In this document: piece after piece, positions 12,145 to 24,800 of the stretch | Position numbering within the stretch: the stretch's first letter is position 1 | How the letters are laid out: every line of letters begins with the position of its first letter | Assembly: GCF_933775445.1 (NCBI RefSeq) | Contig: NC_065876.1 | Span: 17,422,001-17,486,000 of the forward strand | DNA length: 64,000 nt | From: Argentina anserina | Lineage: Eukaryota; Streptophyta; Magnoliopsida; Rosales; Rosaceae | Direction of reading: 5' to 3' | Program-made: the position numbers and the translations under genes | The notes under the pieces: generated by a model | What the model saw: only the letters and a program-made list of their open reading frames with translations | Told to the model about the DNA's origin: nothing | Databases searched by the model: none

Positions 12145-12779
12145 CAGGCCGGCCATGGGGTGTGCCATTTGTGCAATAGCACAATTTTGCCACAAAAAAA
12201 AATTCTTTAAGCTTATTTATAATAAAAAAGAATCACTTATTACTAAGTCAATTGATAGTTCGGTTGGCTAAGGAGTATGTTTTTCAAACTATGTGATTAG
12301 AGTTCAAATCACCTTATTGACCCTCTTTTCCCTTGATATTTTTATCTCTTATCTATATAAAAAAAACTCTCTCGACTTCTAATATAGTTTTTGATTATGA
12401 GAGTTTAATAGATGACTTTGCATTTAAGGTCCTCTCGACTTCTAATACAGTCTTTTTGTAAACGGAGTTTAATATATTATGAGAGTTTAATAGACTCGAA
12501 TTTGTTTTGTTTTTCATCTCTTATTTCCGCGATTTCAACACTCAAAAGATCTCATATCTACAAAAAAAACCCTCTCAACTTTTAATACAGTACCTTCTCA
12601 TCAATCAAGTTTTTAGACAGAGTTTAATAAATGACTTTGTAAACAGAGGATATGAGAATACCTTTTTTTTGTGAAGATTTAGTGTATTATTTGTTTGTTT
12701 GTTTTTTTCCTATGTATTAGGGCAGAAATGCCTCAATAGTAAGCCGCATCGGGCCTCACAAAACGACGGACCGGCCCTG
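12145..12779. mobile_element. hAT-type non-autonomous element
   Basis: A 635-bp element whose ends read CAGGCCGGCC (left) and, on the other strand, CAGGGCCGGTCC (right), the CAGGGCCGG terminus typical of plant hAT/Tip100-like elements. The perfect 8-bp target duplication attgcaat lies at 12137-12144 and 12780-12787. It has no transposase. It sits in intron 1 of the EH pseudogene. Confidence 0.85.
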
Positions 12780-12907
12780 ATTGCAATGAGTGGAAAAACA
12801 CTCAAAAAAGATGGGATATTTGGAAAATATATATGTACTTACCACTTCCAATTTCAGCTATATGAAGCTTTAGTCCTCCTACTTCCACAAACTTGTGCTC
12901 GATCCAT

Positions 12908-14797
12908 AGACAGTTTAAGAATAGGAATGAAGAAAAGCAGATGGAATATTTGCCGTAGAGCAGTTGCTTCCTCAATTAATAGAAATCTCCTAATTTTATA
13001 GAGTTCTAAAAATAATTTTGTCCTTTCATTATATTGAAGTATTCTGAAAGAATATGCTGAGATCATGGAAGCTACTCCTCAGTCTGCACCCTTGGGTGTA
13101 CTCTATGGAGCATCAAGTAATCCAAACCTTATAATGTACAAATGGAAACTTTAATAAGTACCATATCTGAAGTCACATCAGAAAATATTCAAAACAACAA
13201 CAAAAGACAATTTATGATGAACGAGACTGCTCAACGATGTATTTAGTATCTTTCTCAAATAATTGGTGAGAGCTTATTATTTTAGTACACAGTTGGGTGG
13301 ATTATAGAGTGAATAATATGGTAACTAATTAAAGTATTCTTTTGTTCCTTTTCGTTTTTTTTTTAAGCCGGCTAAGATTATTTAGTACACTGGTGTGTAT
13401 TTGGGGACAAGATTAAAGTATGGAATCCAAGGTGAAGGCTCTTTTATTTAGTCAATTTAAATCGGAGAGGAAGTGAATTAATATTCCACCTTGAAGGCAT
13501 CAGTTCCATACCATAACATTGCAGGATATGAAACTTGAAGAGGAAAAAGAAAAGACAGATTCAGGATGAGTACAAAGCCATTAAATGAATCCACAAAGCT
13601 GTTTCTATTTCTATCTACATAGCTGCTGGCATGGTGATAGTCTAGGTAGATTTTTAATCTGAAATGCAATATTTGACTGTGGCTAACAATATTTCAGATT
13701 GAAAGTCCGAGTAAATGGATATACCAATTAAACGATCTGCACATTGTTATATGTTCTTAAATGTGATTTGGGAATCAGACATTTCATATCAGTCGCATAG
13801 AGTCGGAGACAAATACATTGGAGGGAGTGTATAGAGGAATCATGAAAAAGAAGGGCACTTAGCTGTGGACAATCTTAAGGAATCTTCAAAGTATGCTAGA
13901 CATTAACAATTGTATCAGCATTACCTACCAAACCATAGCATGAAAAATTCATCATGCTTATATCAGCACAATATACTCTAAACCATAATTATCATAAACA
14001 ATCATTTGATCGCTTAGGTACATTGTTAACACTTGAATCACACCAGACCGAGCTTCTCATGAGGATAAGGTACTAAGTTTTGTAGTGTGTGAGCTTACTG
14101 CTGACAAAAAGCTCATTAACAGTGCTCATCACGCATATTCTGATATGGATATATAATGCTTGAAATGAAATCAGTGAAAGAAGAAAAGTTAAATTGCTTG
14201 ATAGAGTTAAGCTGCTATATAAATCTGTCCTTTCGGTAGATAATTTATTGTTCTTACATAAAGTTGCAACTTCTCGAGGGCATTTATGGTTGGAAAGTTG
14301 AATGAATTCGAAAGCAGGAGAACATGGTGAGTACTTAATCTAACAAATTGATGTTTAGATATAATGATATATTGGAGGATAATATCCGAAAACATTATTT
14401 ACTTCACGATCAAGCATCATAAAGGTGACTCCAAATTGCAAAAAGAGAAATTCATTTACTGAGTACATCGGCATTTTTCCTTCCTAAAGACATTTAAGGA
14501 TGGATTTCAACTAGATTTCAGAGTCTTAACTATATCGTCCAACCTTGTCGAGGTGTGAATACATATTTCTCATAAGGATTTGTATCCATAGCCTGAAGTT
14601 ATTCCCCAGGAACAGTGCTCAAATACATGAAGTCCTAATTCTTTTTTATTTTGGTCGAATCGGTGTCCTAATTCATGATAAACATAATTCTTTGGAAAAG
14701 TTGCAGACCAGATGCAGATCACAAGATTTATCTAACACTATGCAATGTGATTCACATAAACAAGACAGAACATTTTCCCTTGATATCTCTAGGAACG
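12908..14797. other. intergenic between EH pseudogene and EH gene
   Basis: About 1.9 kb of AT-rich sequence between the 5' end of the pseudogene and the 3' end of the intact EH copy. It contains the EH 3' UTR at its right edge. I see no gene, element boundary or RNA in it. Confidence 0.5.
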
Positions 14798-17700
14798 TCA
14801 AGCAATATGACGATGCTTTCCAAGGAAAGTGAGAATTATCTGATTAATTTGCTCTGGAAGTTGTTCTTGCATGAAATGATTCCCTTCTGCAATGTATTTA
14901 ATGTCCAAATCAGGCACAAAATGCTTCACTGCTCCAGTCCGTATGTAGTCTCCTATCCCAGGGAGCTTGAAGAAATAATCTTTCTCACCCATTACTAGCA
15001 GTGTTGGCGCAGAGACTTTTAGATCAGTATAACCGCAATCCACTACTGAAGCCCTGCAACAATGGAAACAATTCAAATACAATTAACTTATGGAGATACT
15101 CTAATTTATGTAGAATTATGATCATATGACCTCTGTTTTTTTTTTTATCCTGAGAAAATTATGAGATTCGTACAACAAGTGTTCTTGCTTTGAGAATCAA
15201 ATGAAGTATAGCAAGTGTTCTTATTCCAATGGCTAAGAAAAACAATTGAAAGTAATTAGGATTGAGTAAATGCAAGAGTCATGTTATCTTCTTACTGATA
15301 GGGTCAATCCCTCCCTAATGGAGGTGTGAAAACTATGTGATGTTCACATGAGTAAATCAAGCACACCTATTGCTTTGGTGACCTATTAATTGGTGGAGTT
15401 GGTTTTGTTGAAACTTAAAGCAACCTTTGTTGAAAGTAAGAAACAAATCTACAACCTTATGGTGGTAGGTGGTTGATTTGTTTGACAAAGAAAGAAGAAT
15501 GCATTGATGAGCATGCCAACATTGAGCATGGATCAAGGAAGAAGATTGACTTTGCTTCCATGCATGTTACATGCAAATGCATGAATTGCACAAAGATGTT
15601 TGCCTATATAAAGGCATGAGAAGTGGTGCAATAAACATAGAAGAACAATAAGGGAGAGATCATCTTGTGTGTGATCAAGAGTGAGAGATAGAGAGAAAAC
15701 TCCAAGTAGAGAGTTTTGTGTGTGTAGCAAAATAAAGTGTGTGAGAGTGTATCCCTTCAAGTGTGAGTCTTGAAGTAGTGTTTCTCTCGGTGTAACCTTT
15801 CTTCGTATAGTGGAGGTTCTTTATTGTTGCTACCCGTGGACGTAGGCACTTTGCCGAACCACGTTAAATCCCGGTGTTCTCTTTCATTTTATTTTCGCTT
15901 GTGGTTGTGAGTTATTTCGATTTCCATTCTTCAGTTCATTCTTCCGCATTCCCTAACAGTGGTATCAGAGCTCCTGGTTCTGACTGGGAGCTGCTAGAAT
16001 GGAAGGATCACGGAGTACCATGATCAGACTCAACCACTCCAACTGGATTACCTGGAAGCCGAGAATGGAGGATATTCTCTATTGCAAAGATTTGCATGAG
16101 CCGATCGAGGGAGACGATGCCAAGCCAAGTGAGATCTCACCAGCAATTTGGACAAAGATGAACCGCAAAGCCATCGGTCATATTCGTGAATGGGTGGACG
16201 ATAGTGTGTTTCACCATGTTGCCAATGAAACCAGTGCGCATGAGCTTTGGTTGAAGCTGGAGTCCTTATTTGAGAAAAAGACTACTGCCAAGAAAGCTTT
16301 TCTCATTAAAGAGCTCGTCAACATGAAGTATCGGGGAGGCGTTCGAGTCACCGAGCACCTCAACAACTTTCAAAGTGTACTCAATCAATTAGCCACGATG
16401 AGCATGAAGATTGATGATGAGTTACAAGCGTTGCTGCTGCTCGGGTCATTACCAGATAGCTGGGAGACATTTGTTGTCACTGTAAGTAACTCTGCTCCAA
16501 ATGGTGTATTATCTATGGAAAATATTAAAGATAATATGTTGAACGAAGAAACAAGAAGGAGTTCTTCATCAAGTTCAGAAAATGGTCAATTCTTCATTGC
16601 GGAGAGGAGAGGAAGGAGCAAGAGCAAAGGACCCAGAGGTCACGAAAGGAGTATGAGCAAATCTAGAACAAGGTTCAACGGAAAGTGTCATCATTGTGGT
16701 CTTCCAGGCCACATGAAGAAAAATTGTAACAAATTGAAGCGGGAATTCAAAGAAGCTAGAGAAGACGCTACTCATCAACAAAAGGAGGACACAAACAATG
16801 TTGCTGCTGCGGTGTCTCATGATGAGTGTGAGTTCTTGTCACTTGGAGGTGAATGTCTACTAGTTGATAATCCTGGAGTTCAATGGATCGTTGATTCCGG
16901 AGCCTCGTTTCATGCCACCTCTCACGTAGAGTTCTTCACTACGTACAAAGCAGGTGACTTTGGTAAAGTGAAGATGGGCAATGACAGCTACTCCAATATT
17001 GCTAGGATTGGAGATATTTGCTTACAGACAAATGTGGGTTGTCAATTATTGTTGAAAGATGTGAGACATGTTCCTGGTCTACGTCTCAATCTTATGTCAA
17101 CTGGTGTACTTGATCAATAAGGCTTTCATCATCATGGTGGTGATGGAAAATGGAAGCTTACCAAGGGATCTCTTGTAGTTGCCAAAGGAAAAATGTGTTG
17201 CACACTCTACAAGACCTATGGAAAGATATGCAAGAGTGAGTTGAATGCAGTTGAGGAATCTTCTCCAAGTTTGTGGCATAGACGTCTTGGCCACATGAGT
17301 GAGAAAGGATTGCAGTTGTTGGCAAAGAAGTCGCTAATCCCTGTTGCCAAAGGTAACTCACTAGACTGTTGTGATTATTGTTTATTTGGTAAGCATAAGA
17401 AAATTAGTTTTTCAAAGACTTTCACTAGGAAAGAAAATATTCTAGATCTTGTACATTCAGATGTGTGTGGCCCGATGGAAGAAGAATCATTAGGTATGCA
17501 TAAGTATTTTGTTACTTATATCGATGATGCTTCACGAAAGGTTTGGGTTTATTTGTTGAAATCCAAAGACCAGGTGTTCCAGACATTTACAATTTTCCAC
17601 ACTATGGTGGAAAGGGAGACTGGAAGAAAATTGAAGTGTCTTCGTAGTGATAATGGCGGAGAGTACATATCACACGAATTTAGAGATTATTGTGCAAAGC

Positions 17701-20700
17701 ATGGCATCAGACATGAGAAGACAGTTCCTGGCACCCCTCAACATAATGGCGTAGCAGAGCGGATGAATCGTACCATTATGGAGAAAGTAAGATGCATGTT
17801 GAAGATGGCAAAATTATCAAAAGAATTTTGGGGAGAAGCTGTGAAGACTGCGTGCTACCTAATCAACAGAGCACCGTGTGTACCTTTGGAATTTAAGACT
17901 CCAAATGAAGTCTGGACCGGGAAAGATGCATCCTACTCACATTTAAGAGTATTTGGATGTAAAGCATTCACACTTGTATCCAAGGAGCATAGAAAAAAGC
18001 TGGATGACAAGGCATCACCATGCATATTTGTCGGCTATGGTGAAGAAGAGTTTGGCTACCGGTTGTGGAATCCAAAGACTGAGAAATTCATAAGAAGCAG
18101 AGATGTGGTGTTCCATGAAGACCAATCTATTGCAGATTTCGACAAAGAGGTACTACCAAATGCAACAAGTGATAGTCGCATTTATGATTCACCATTGCAG
18201 CATGAATACAACGTTGGGCTGCAAGGTGATAGAGTTGAAAATGTACCTGACACGGGAGATGCTAAATTCGAAGATGAAGGGGAGTTTGATCAGGGGGAGC
18301 AACATGTGAATAATCAAGTAGTTGTTCGTAGAAGCACCAGGAGGCAAATTCCATCCACCAAGTATCCATCATCTCAATATATTTTGGTGACTAATGATGG
18401 AGATGATCCTTATGCAAATTACATCCTTTTGACCAGTGACGGAGAGCCTGAAAGTTACATGGAAGCAAAGATTCATCAAGACCACGACAAATGGAGGCTA
18501 GCCATGGAGTCTGAGATGGAGTCTTTACTAAAGAACGACACCTATGAGTTGATGAAGCTTCCTAAAAGCCGAAAAGCACTCAAGAACAAGTGGGTGTTCA
18601 AGTTAAAGCGAGATGAGAATGAGAAACTGACAAAATTCAAGGCTCGCTTAGTTGTCAAAGGATTCAGCCAGAAAGAAGGAATTGATTTTGATGAGATTTT
18701 CTCACCTGTTGTCAAGATGACTTCGATTAGAGTCATTTTGGGCATGGCTGCGAGCATGGATCTAGAGGTGGAGCAGATGGATGTGAAGACTGCATTTCTT
18801 CATGGTGATTTAGATGAAGAAATATATATGGAGCAACCAGAAGGCTTCGAAGTCAATGGAAAGGAGCATATGGTTTGCAAGTTGAAGAAAAGCCTATACG
18901 GATTGAAGCAAGCACCAAGACAATGGTATAAGAAGTTTGACTCTTTCATGGTGAGTCATGGGTGCAAAAGAACGTCAGCAGATCCGTGTGTTTATATTCA
19001 ACAACCCGCTGGAGGTAATTTTATCATCTTACTACTTTATGTAGATGATATGTTAATTGTTGGCAAAGATATTGCTATGATTCAGCAATTAAAGGCAGAT
19101 TTATCAAAGTCCTTTGATATGAATGATTTAGGACCAGCCAAGCAGATTTTGGGCATGGAGATTGCCCGTGATCGTGGGAACAAGAAATTGTGGTTATCAC
19201 AAGAAAAGTACATTGAGAAGGTACTAGAGCGTTTCCACATGGAGAAAGCAAAACCAGTTGCTACTCCACTTGCTAGTCACATGAAGCTCAGCTCAAAGCA
19301 GAGTCCTACGAGTCAGAAGGAGGAGAAAGAAATGGCAACAATGCCATATGCCTCAGCAGTAGGGAGCTTGATGTACGCGATGGTTTGTACTAGACCAGAC
19401 ATAACACATGCAGTTGGTGTTGTTAGCAGATTCTTATCTAATCCAGGCAAGGAGCACTGGAATGCTGTCAAGTGGATTCTGAGATACTTGCGAGGAACCT
19501 CAAAGATGAGTCTATGCTTTGGAAGTAGCAAGTCTGAACTAGTTGGCTACACAGATGCAGATATGGCCGGGGATATTGACACGAGAAAGTCCACATCCGG
19601 ATACCTGATCACGTTTTCAGGGGGAGCTGTCTCGTGGCAGTCAAAGCTACAAAATGTGTTGCTTTGTCAACTACAGAAGCAGAGTATATTGCAGCTACGG
19701 AAGCGTGCAAAGATATTTTGTGGTTAAAGAGATTCCTACAGGAATTGGGTCATACACAACAAGAGTTTCTCTTGCATTGTGACAGTCAAAGCGCGATTCA
19801 CTTGAGCAAGAATTCGAGTTTTCACTCGAGGTCAAAACACATTGATGTGAGGTATCACTGGATACGTGATGTGCTAGAAGCTAAGGAAATGCTGCTGAAA
19901 AAAATTCATACAGACAAGAACAGTTCAGATATGATGACAAAGTCTCTACCGAAGGAGAAGTTCGAGTTCTGCAGAAGCGCGTCTGGAATGGCGCATCCCT
20001 CCATCTAAGTCGGGAGGGGGAGATTGATAGGGTCAATCCCTCCCTAATGGAGGTGTGAAAACTATGTGATGTTCACATGAGTAAATCAAGCACACCTATT
20101 GCTTTGGTGACCTATTAATTGGTGGAGTTGGTTTTGTTGAAACTTGAAGCAACCTTTGTTGAAAGTAAGAAACAAATCTACAACCTTATGGTGGTAGGTG
20201 GTTGATTTGTTTGACAAAGAAAGAAGAATGCATTGATGAGCATGCCAACATTGAGCATGGATCAAGGAAGAAGATTGACTTTGCTTCCATGCATGTTACA
20301 TGCAAATGCATGAATTGCACAAAGATATTTGCCTATATAAAGGCATGAGAAGTGGTGCAATAAACATAGAAGAACAATAAGGGAGAGATCATCTTGTGTG
20401 TGATCAAGAGTGAGAGATAGAGAGAAAACTCCAAGTAGAGAGTTTTGTGTGTGTAGCAAAATAAAGTGTGTGAGAGTGTATCCCTTCAAGTGTGAGTCTT
20501 GAAGTAGTGTTTCTCTCGGTGTAACCTTTCTTCGTATAGTGGAGGTTCTTTATTGTTGTTACCCGTGAACGTAGGCACTTTGCCGAACCACGTTAAATCC
20601 TGGTGTTCTCTTTCATTTTATTTTCGCTTGTGGTTGTGAGTTATTTCGATTTCCATTCTTCAGTTCATTCTTCCGCATTCCCTAACACTTACCGGTATGG

Positions 20701-21781
20701 AATTTGCAATGGATAACAAAATCCAGACTTCTCGTAAAGAGAAGCGTAAACTGAAAGATCTTTTTCAGAAAACCATGATGGCAGTGGAATAGCTGGATCA
20801 AACAAGTCCATGATCTCCTGATCTTTGCCAGCTATTGGAATCTCACTTCCAGAAAAGAGAATGTAGATGTTCCTTATCACTGACTTAACATCAAAGCGGC
20901 CAAAATCTGCTTCAGCCCTCCCAACTGGGAATAAAAGTCGATATTCACGTCGCGAAAACGTAACGTTTTTCTAAATCACATTTCCGATAACATTTCCGTT
21001 TTCGATTTCTGACGTCGCAAAGTGAAACAAACACGTTTAATGAATTTCAAAATTTTATAAAATTTAAAACAATCCAATAATTTGTTTCGAAAACTCGGGT
21101 CATTACAGAAATGGAGTCATGTACCTTGTCAAGAGAACCATGTAGCTCTCAATTTCTTCAAGCTTCTATACCAGCTGAACTCTGTAAGGTTTAAATATTT
21201 GATTCTAATAAAGAGTGTTGTCGTTATGATTCAAAACATGAGAGTAATATTGTAACAAAAAAAAACACATAAGAGTAAAATAATTAGAAAATGATATTGC
21301 ACTACTAGTACTAGATAAAAGATAGAAAAACAAAAAATACACCTTATAAAAGATTTAAATAAATAAAGACATAAGTCCAAGCCTAGAATTATGTGGTACC
21401 CAAATTAACTAATTAATTGACGTTTAAATGTCTAAAATGCCACTGACTTCTAAAAAATTACCATGTTACCACGACTGACAAGTTTCTCTCTCATTTTTTT
21501 TAGATATTTTCGACAATTTTAAGTTTTCCCACCTAAATTGTCAACATTTTGGAGAAGATTCAAACTTCAAAGTTGTTTCTTATCTTATGAGCTTTCATTT
21601 GAGTATAGTGAATCATATATTTTGAGAAATTTGAAATTTGAAATTATAGTTACTACGAACAACAGTAACGACATAGTAGTAGTAGCATAATAAACTATTA
21701 GATGAAATTTGAAATTTGAAATTATAGTTACTACGAACAACAGTAACGACATAGTAGTAGTAGCATAATAAACTATTAGAT

Positions 21782-21817
<36 letters not shown>

Positions 21818-24800
21818 CAGTAGCAGCATAGTGATTTTTAGTAGTACGTAGCATGGTGATTTTAGCAATAACAATGGCTAACAAGACAATTATGAGTGTA
21901 ATAAGCATAAGTGGATAAGTGGCAAATAATAATTAAATGTCATCTCGACTAATGGTAACAATATTATGTAACTATTTGAACCTTAATAAAAATATGGTAG
22001 CAAACGACTATGAATAATATAATGATAGATGAGTATATGTGCATCCAATATTAGGAATGATGAGGTGCATAAAAAGATAAAGTGTAGTAACATGAAGTGT
22101 AGTAGGAAGTTTGACGAGTAAACCATAGTAGCACATCAAAACAAGTATGAGCGTAACAGTATAATCGAATGAGTTAGGGAGTAGTAGCACAACAATACAA
22201 GTATGAGTATGAGTATTCAAACATGACTAAAAATGAAATTTTTTTACGGCAGTAAATTTTAGTTAGCAATACCAAGTAATTTTGACACTAGCAGATGTGG
22301 AAGAGTAAGTGCAGTAGCGGCTTTATTGATCTGCTATTACGTAAAGTGGAATTTCTGAAAAAAAAAATAGATGCCACTGTATTTGTTAGAAAAATATAAA
22401 AATTTATGCTTTAAATTTAGTGGGGGTAATTTGATAAATTAAATTGAAGACACATGAAAGAAGATGTCCTTATGTATTAGAGTATGTCCTTATAGCATAA
22501 AAAGCATAAAAAACAACTTTAGATGATTTATTAGTAATAAGCATCTTAATATAGAATTTATGTATAATTTTCTATAACATAATTAACAGACATACAGTAC
22601 ATGATACCTTTGTTGTTAAAACCAAAAAAAAAAAACAATTAACCTCCATACGAGTGAAGCACTAGCTATTTGCGAACCAGACTAGAGAAAAAAAATGGAG
22701 GAAGAAACCCTGAACCCTAAACCAGAAACCCTGACCTCTCCACCCAACAGTCACCACGATGGAGACCAACCCATGCCGGATGCCGCTCGCCACAATCCTA
22801 ACTCCTCCGCCTCTGATTCCGATTCCGATTCCGACTCCAGCTCCAATTCCGGCGAAGCCCTCCAAAACATGGAGCTTCAAACACTCGAAGCCGAGCTTGC
22901 GGCCAACCCCTCCAACTACGACGCCAATGTCCAAGTAAGCATTTCCTTCTCATTCGGTTCATTTGCCCTATGGTCTTGTTGCTGAATGATAATCTCGACT
23001 GTGAATTTGTTGCAGTACATTAAGATTCTGAGGAAAACTGCCGACATTGAGAAGCTCCGGGAAGCGAGGGAGGCCATGAGCAAGGTGTTCCCGTTGACTC
23101 CGTCAATGTGGAAGGATTGGGCCGAGGACGAAGCTGCTATGAGCTCCGGGTATGTGCGCAGCTCTGTTAGCTTCAGTTTAGGGTTTTGCTTTTGAATTTT
23201 TGTATGCATCAGATGTTTGTTAATGAGTTCTCACATGTGCAGACCCGAGGCTTTCGCTACAGTCCAGAAGATTTATGAGCAAGGAGTTTTTGATTATCTG
23301 GTTAGATTCTTACTTGTCTACTTTAGTACTGTGAGTGTCTATAGTGTTCAAGGTTAAAGATGAAATCAATCGTGTAACGTGAGCTATTTGGGGCTGTACA
23401 TGTGCTGTTTGTGGAAATTGGTAATCGTACAGGCTTTGCGACATTTACAATATGGAAAAATGGAACATTGTCTTACTGTGCTTATGTTCTTTTAGGATTG
23501 AATAATTGCTCGATTGTAATTGTGACTGTCAACTACATGGAAATGCAGTCGGTCTCTCTTTGGCGTGAGTACTTAAAATTTGTTCAAGAGAATGACCCCT
23601 CAGTCAAAGAAGCTTCACCTGCTGGTATTTCAAAGGCAAGAGATTTTTTTGAGCGTGCTCTTACTGCAGCCGGTTTGCATGTATCTGAAGGCAATAAGAT
23701 ATGGGAAGCTTACAGGGAGTATGAGCAAGCTATACTGCATACTATCGATGGGAATGATGCTCAGGTTAGTAGGTAGTACTTTTCAGTCTTCCTTTGATTT
23801 GCTCAGTTGTTGCTTACTAGTTTTTGTCTGCTGTTTTATTATATAATTGACTAGAAAAGAGTTGTTTTTAATCGTTTATATAGATTGGAGATCTGAATGC
23901 TTCTAACATAGCAGGCTAGGGAGAAGCAAATTCAGCGCATTCGTGTTATATACCAACGTCAGCTATCAGTTCCCCATGTTGATATGAGATCAACACTATT
24001 GGCATACAAGGCATGGGAGATGGAACAAGGAACCGTTGTTGACACTGGGAGCAGTGATCAGGATGGAATTTCAACTCATGTTGCCTCTGCATTCCAAAAG
24101 ACATTGGACATTTACAATGCTCGTGTTCATTTTGAAGAACTAATCAGTCAGCATGACATGCCCGACCGAGAAAGACTAAAACAATTCACGGTAGTAATCT
24201 GCTGAAATTTTTGCTTCCTATAATCTTGACACAGGGTGCCATTTATATCTGGAACTACATTATACCTCCTTCATATTGGTGGGTGTGCCTTTCAGTATTT
24301 GTCTACCTTGTCTGATGTCTTCCTTCTCATTTTTCGTAAAGATAAATGAAACTTCTGGTCAAAAAATAAAGAATAATCATTGTAGAAGGTATGATATGAC
24401 TGAGAAAACAGCAGAAAACATACTCTTGGTGTATTTCCACTCTTTCGTACAGGGTTGTGTATGTGGTGCTTCATTTATAAATCTTTTTATCTTTATGCTT
24501 AACTTTGTTAGTTTTGGGGGAGATTAATTAATTAATTTTTTTTTTTGTAGAATTACTTGAAATTTGAACAATCTTCTGGAGATCCTGCTCGTGTCCAAGT
24601 CCTGTATGAACGCGCTATAACCGAGTTTCCTATAGAGGGTCAGCTGTGGCTTGATTACACTCGCTATTTGGACAAAACATTGAAGGTTGTTATATATCTC
24701 ATTAAATCTTTCCTATTCTTTGGGAAACCATTTGCTGTTCAAGTAATTATGTTTGCACTATTTTCTCTCAGGTTGGCAAAATTATAAGCAATGTTTATTC

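Larger units (their letters stand above)
9345..12907 (-). pseudogene. epoxide hydrolase pseudogene (exons 1-3)
   Basis: This is a decayed paralogue of the EH gene at 14798-27651. Exon 1 (12843-12907) starts ATGGAT and ends at a GTAAGT donor, but is 65 bases against 70 in the intact copy, so it is out of frame. Exon 2 (11876-12090) has the same 215-base length and both splice sites, but TAA at 12043-12041 interrupts the block just after HGFPEIWY; downstream, RAIAYDCRGYG is intact. The exon 3 remnant (about 9345-9462) keeps the nucleophile block AFLVGKDFGS, then loses frame and gains stops. Exons 4 and 5 are missing. Intron 1 contains a hAT element and intron 2 a 1.9-kb candidate solo LTR. No function expected. 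Confidence 0.88.
15296..20687 (+). mobile_element. Ty1/copia retrotransposon (Tnt1/Tork-like), near-complete
   Basis: A 5392-bp element with 663-bp LTRs, a primer-binding site, one gag-pol region and a purine tract. Domains run gag, protease, integrase, reverse transcriptase, RNase H, which is the copia order. A 5-bp target duplication cttac flanks it. I count five differences between the LTRs, all transitions, about 0.75%, so the insertion is recent. One nonsense codon and one single-base frameshift leave it non-autonomous as written. Confidence 0.97.

Noticed and set aside
21585..21908. Threonine-repeat frame (also 39951-40280)
   Set aside because: Produced by the TAG microsatellite and the 78-bp tandem duplication upstream of SART3.
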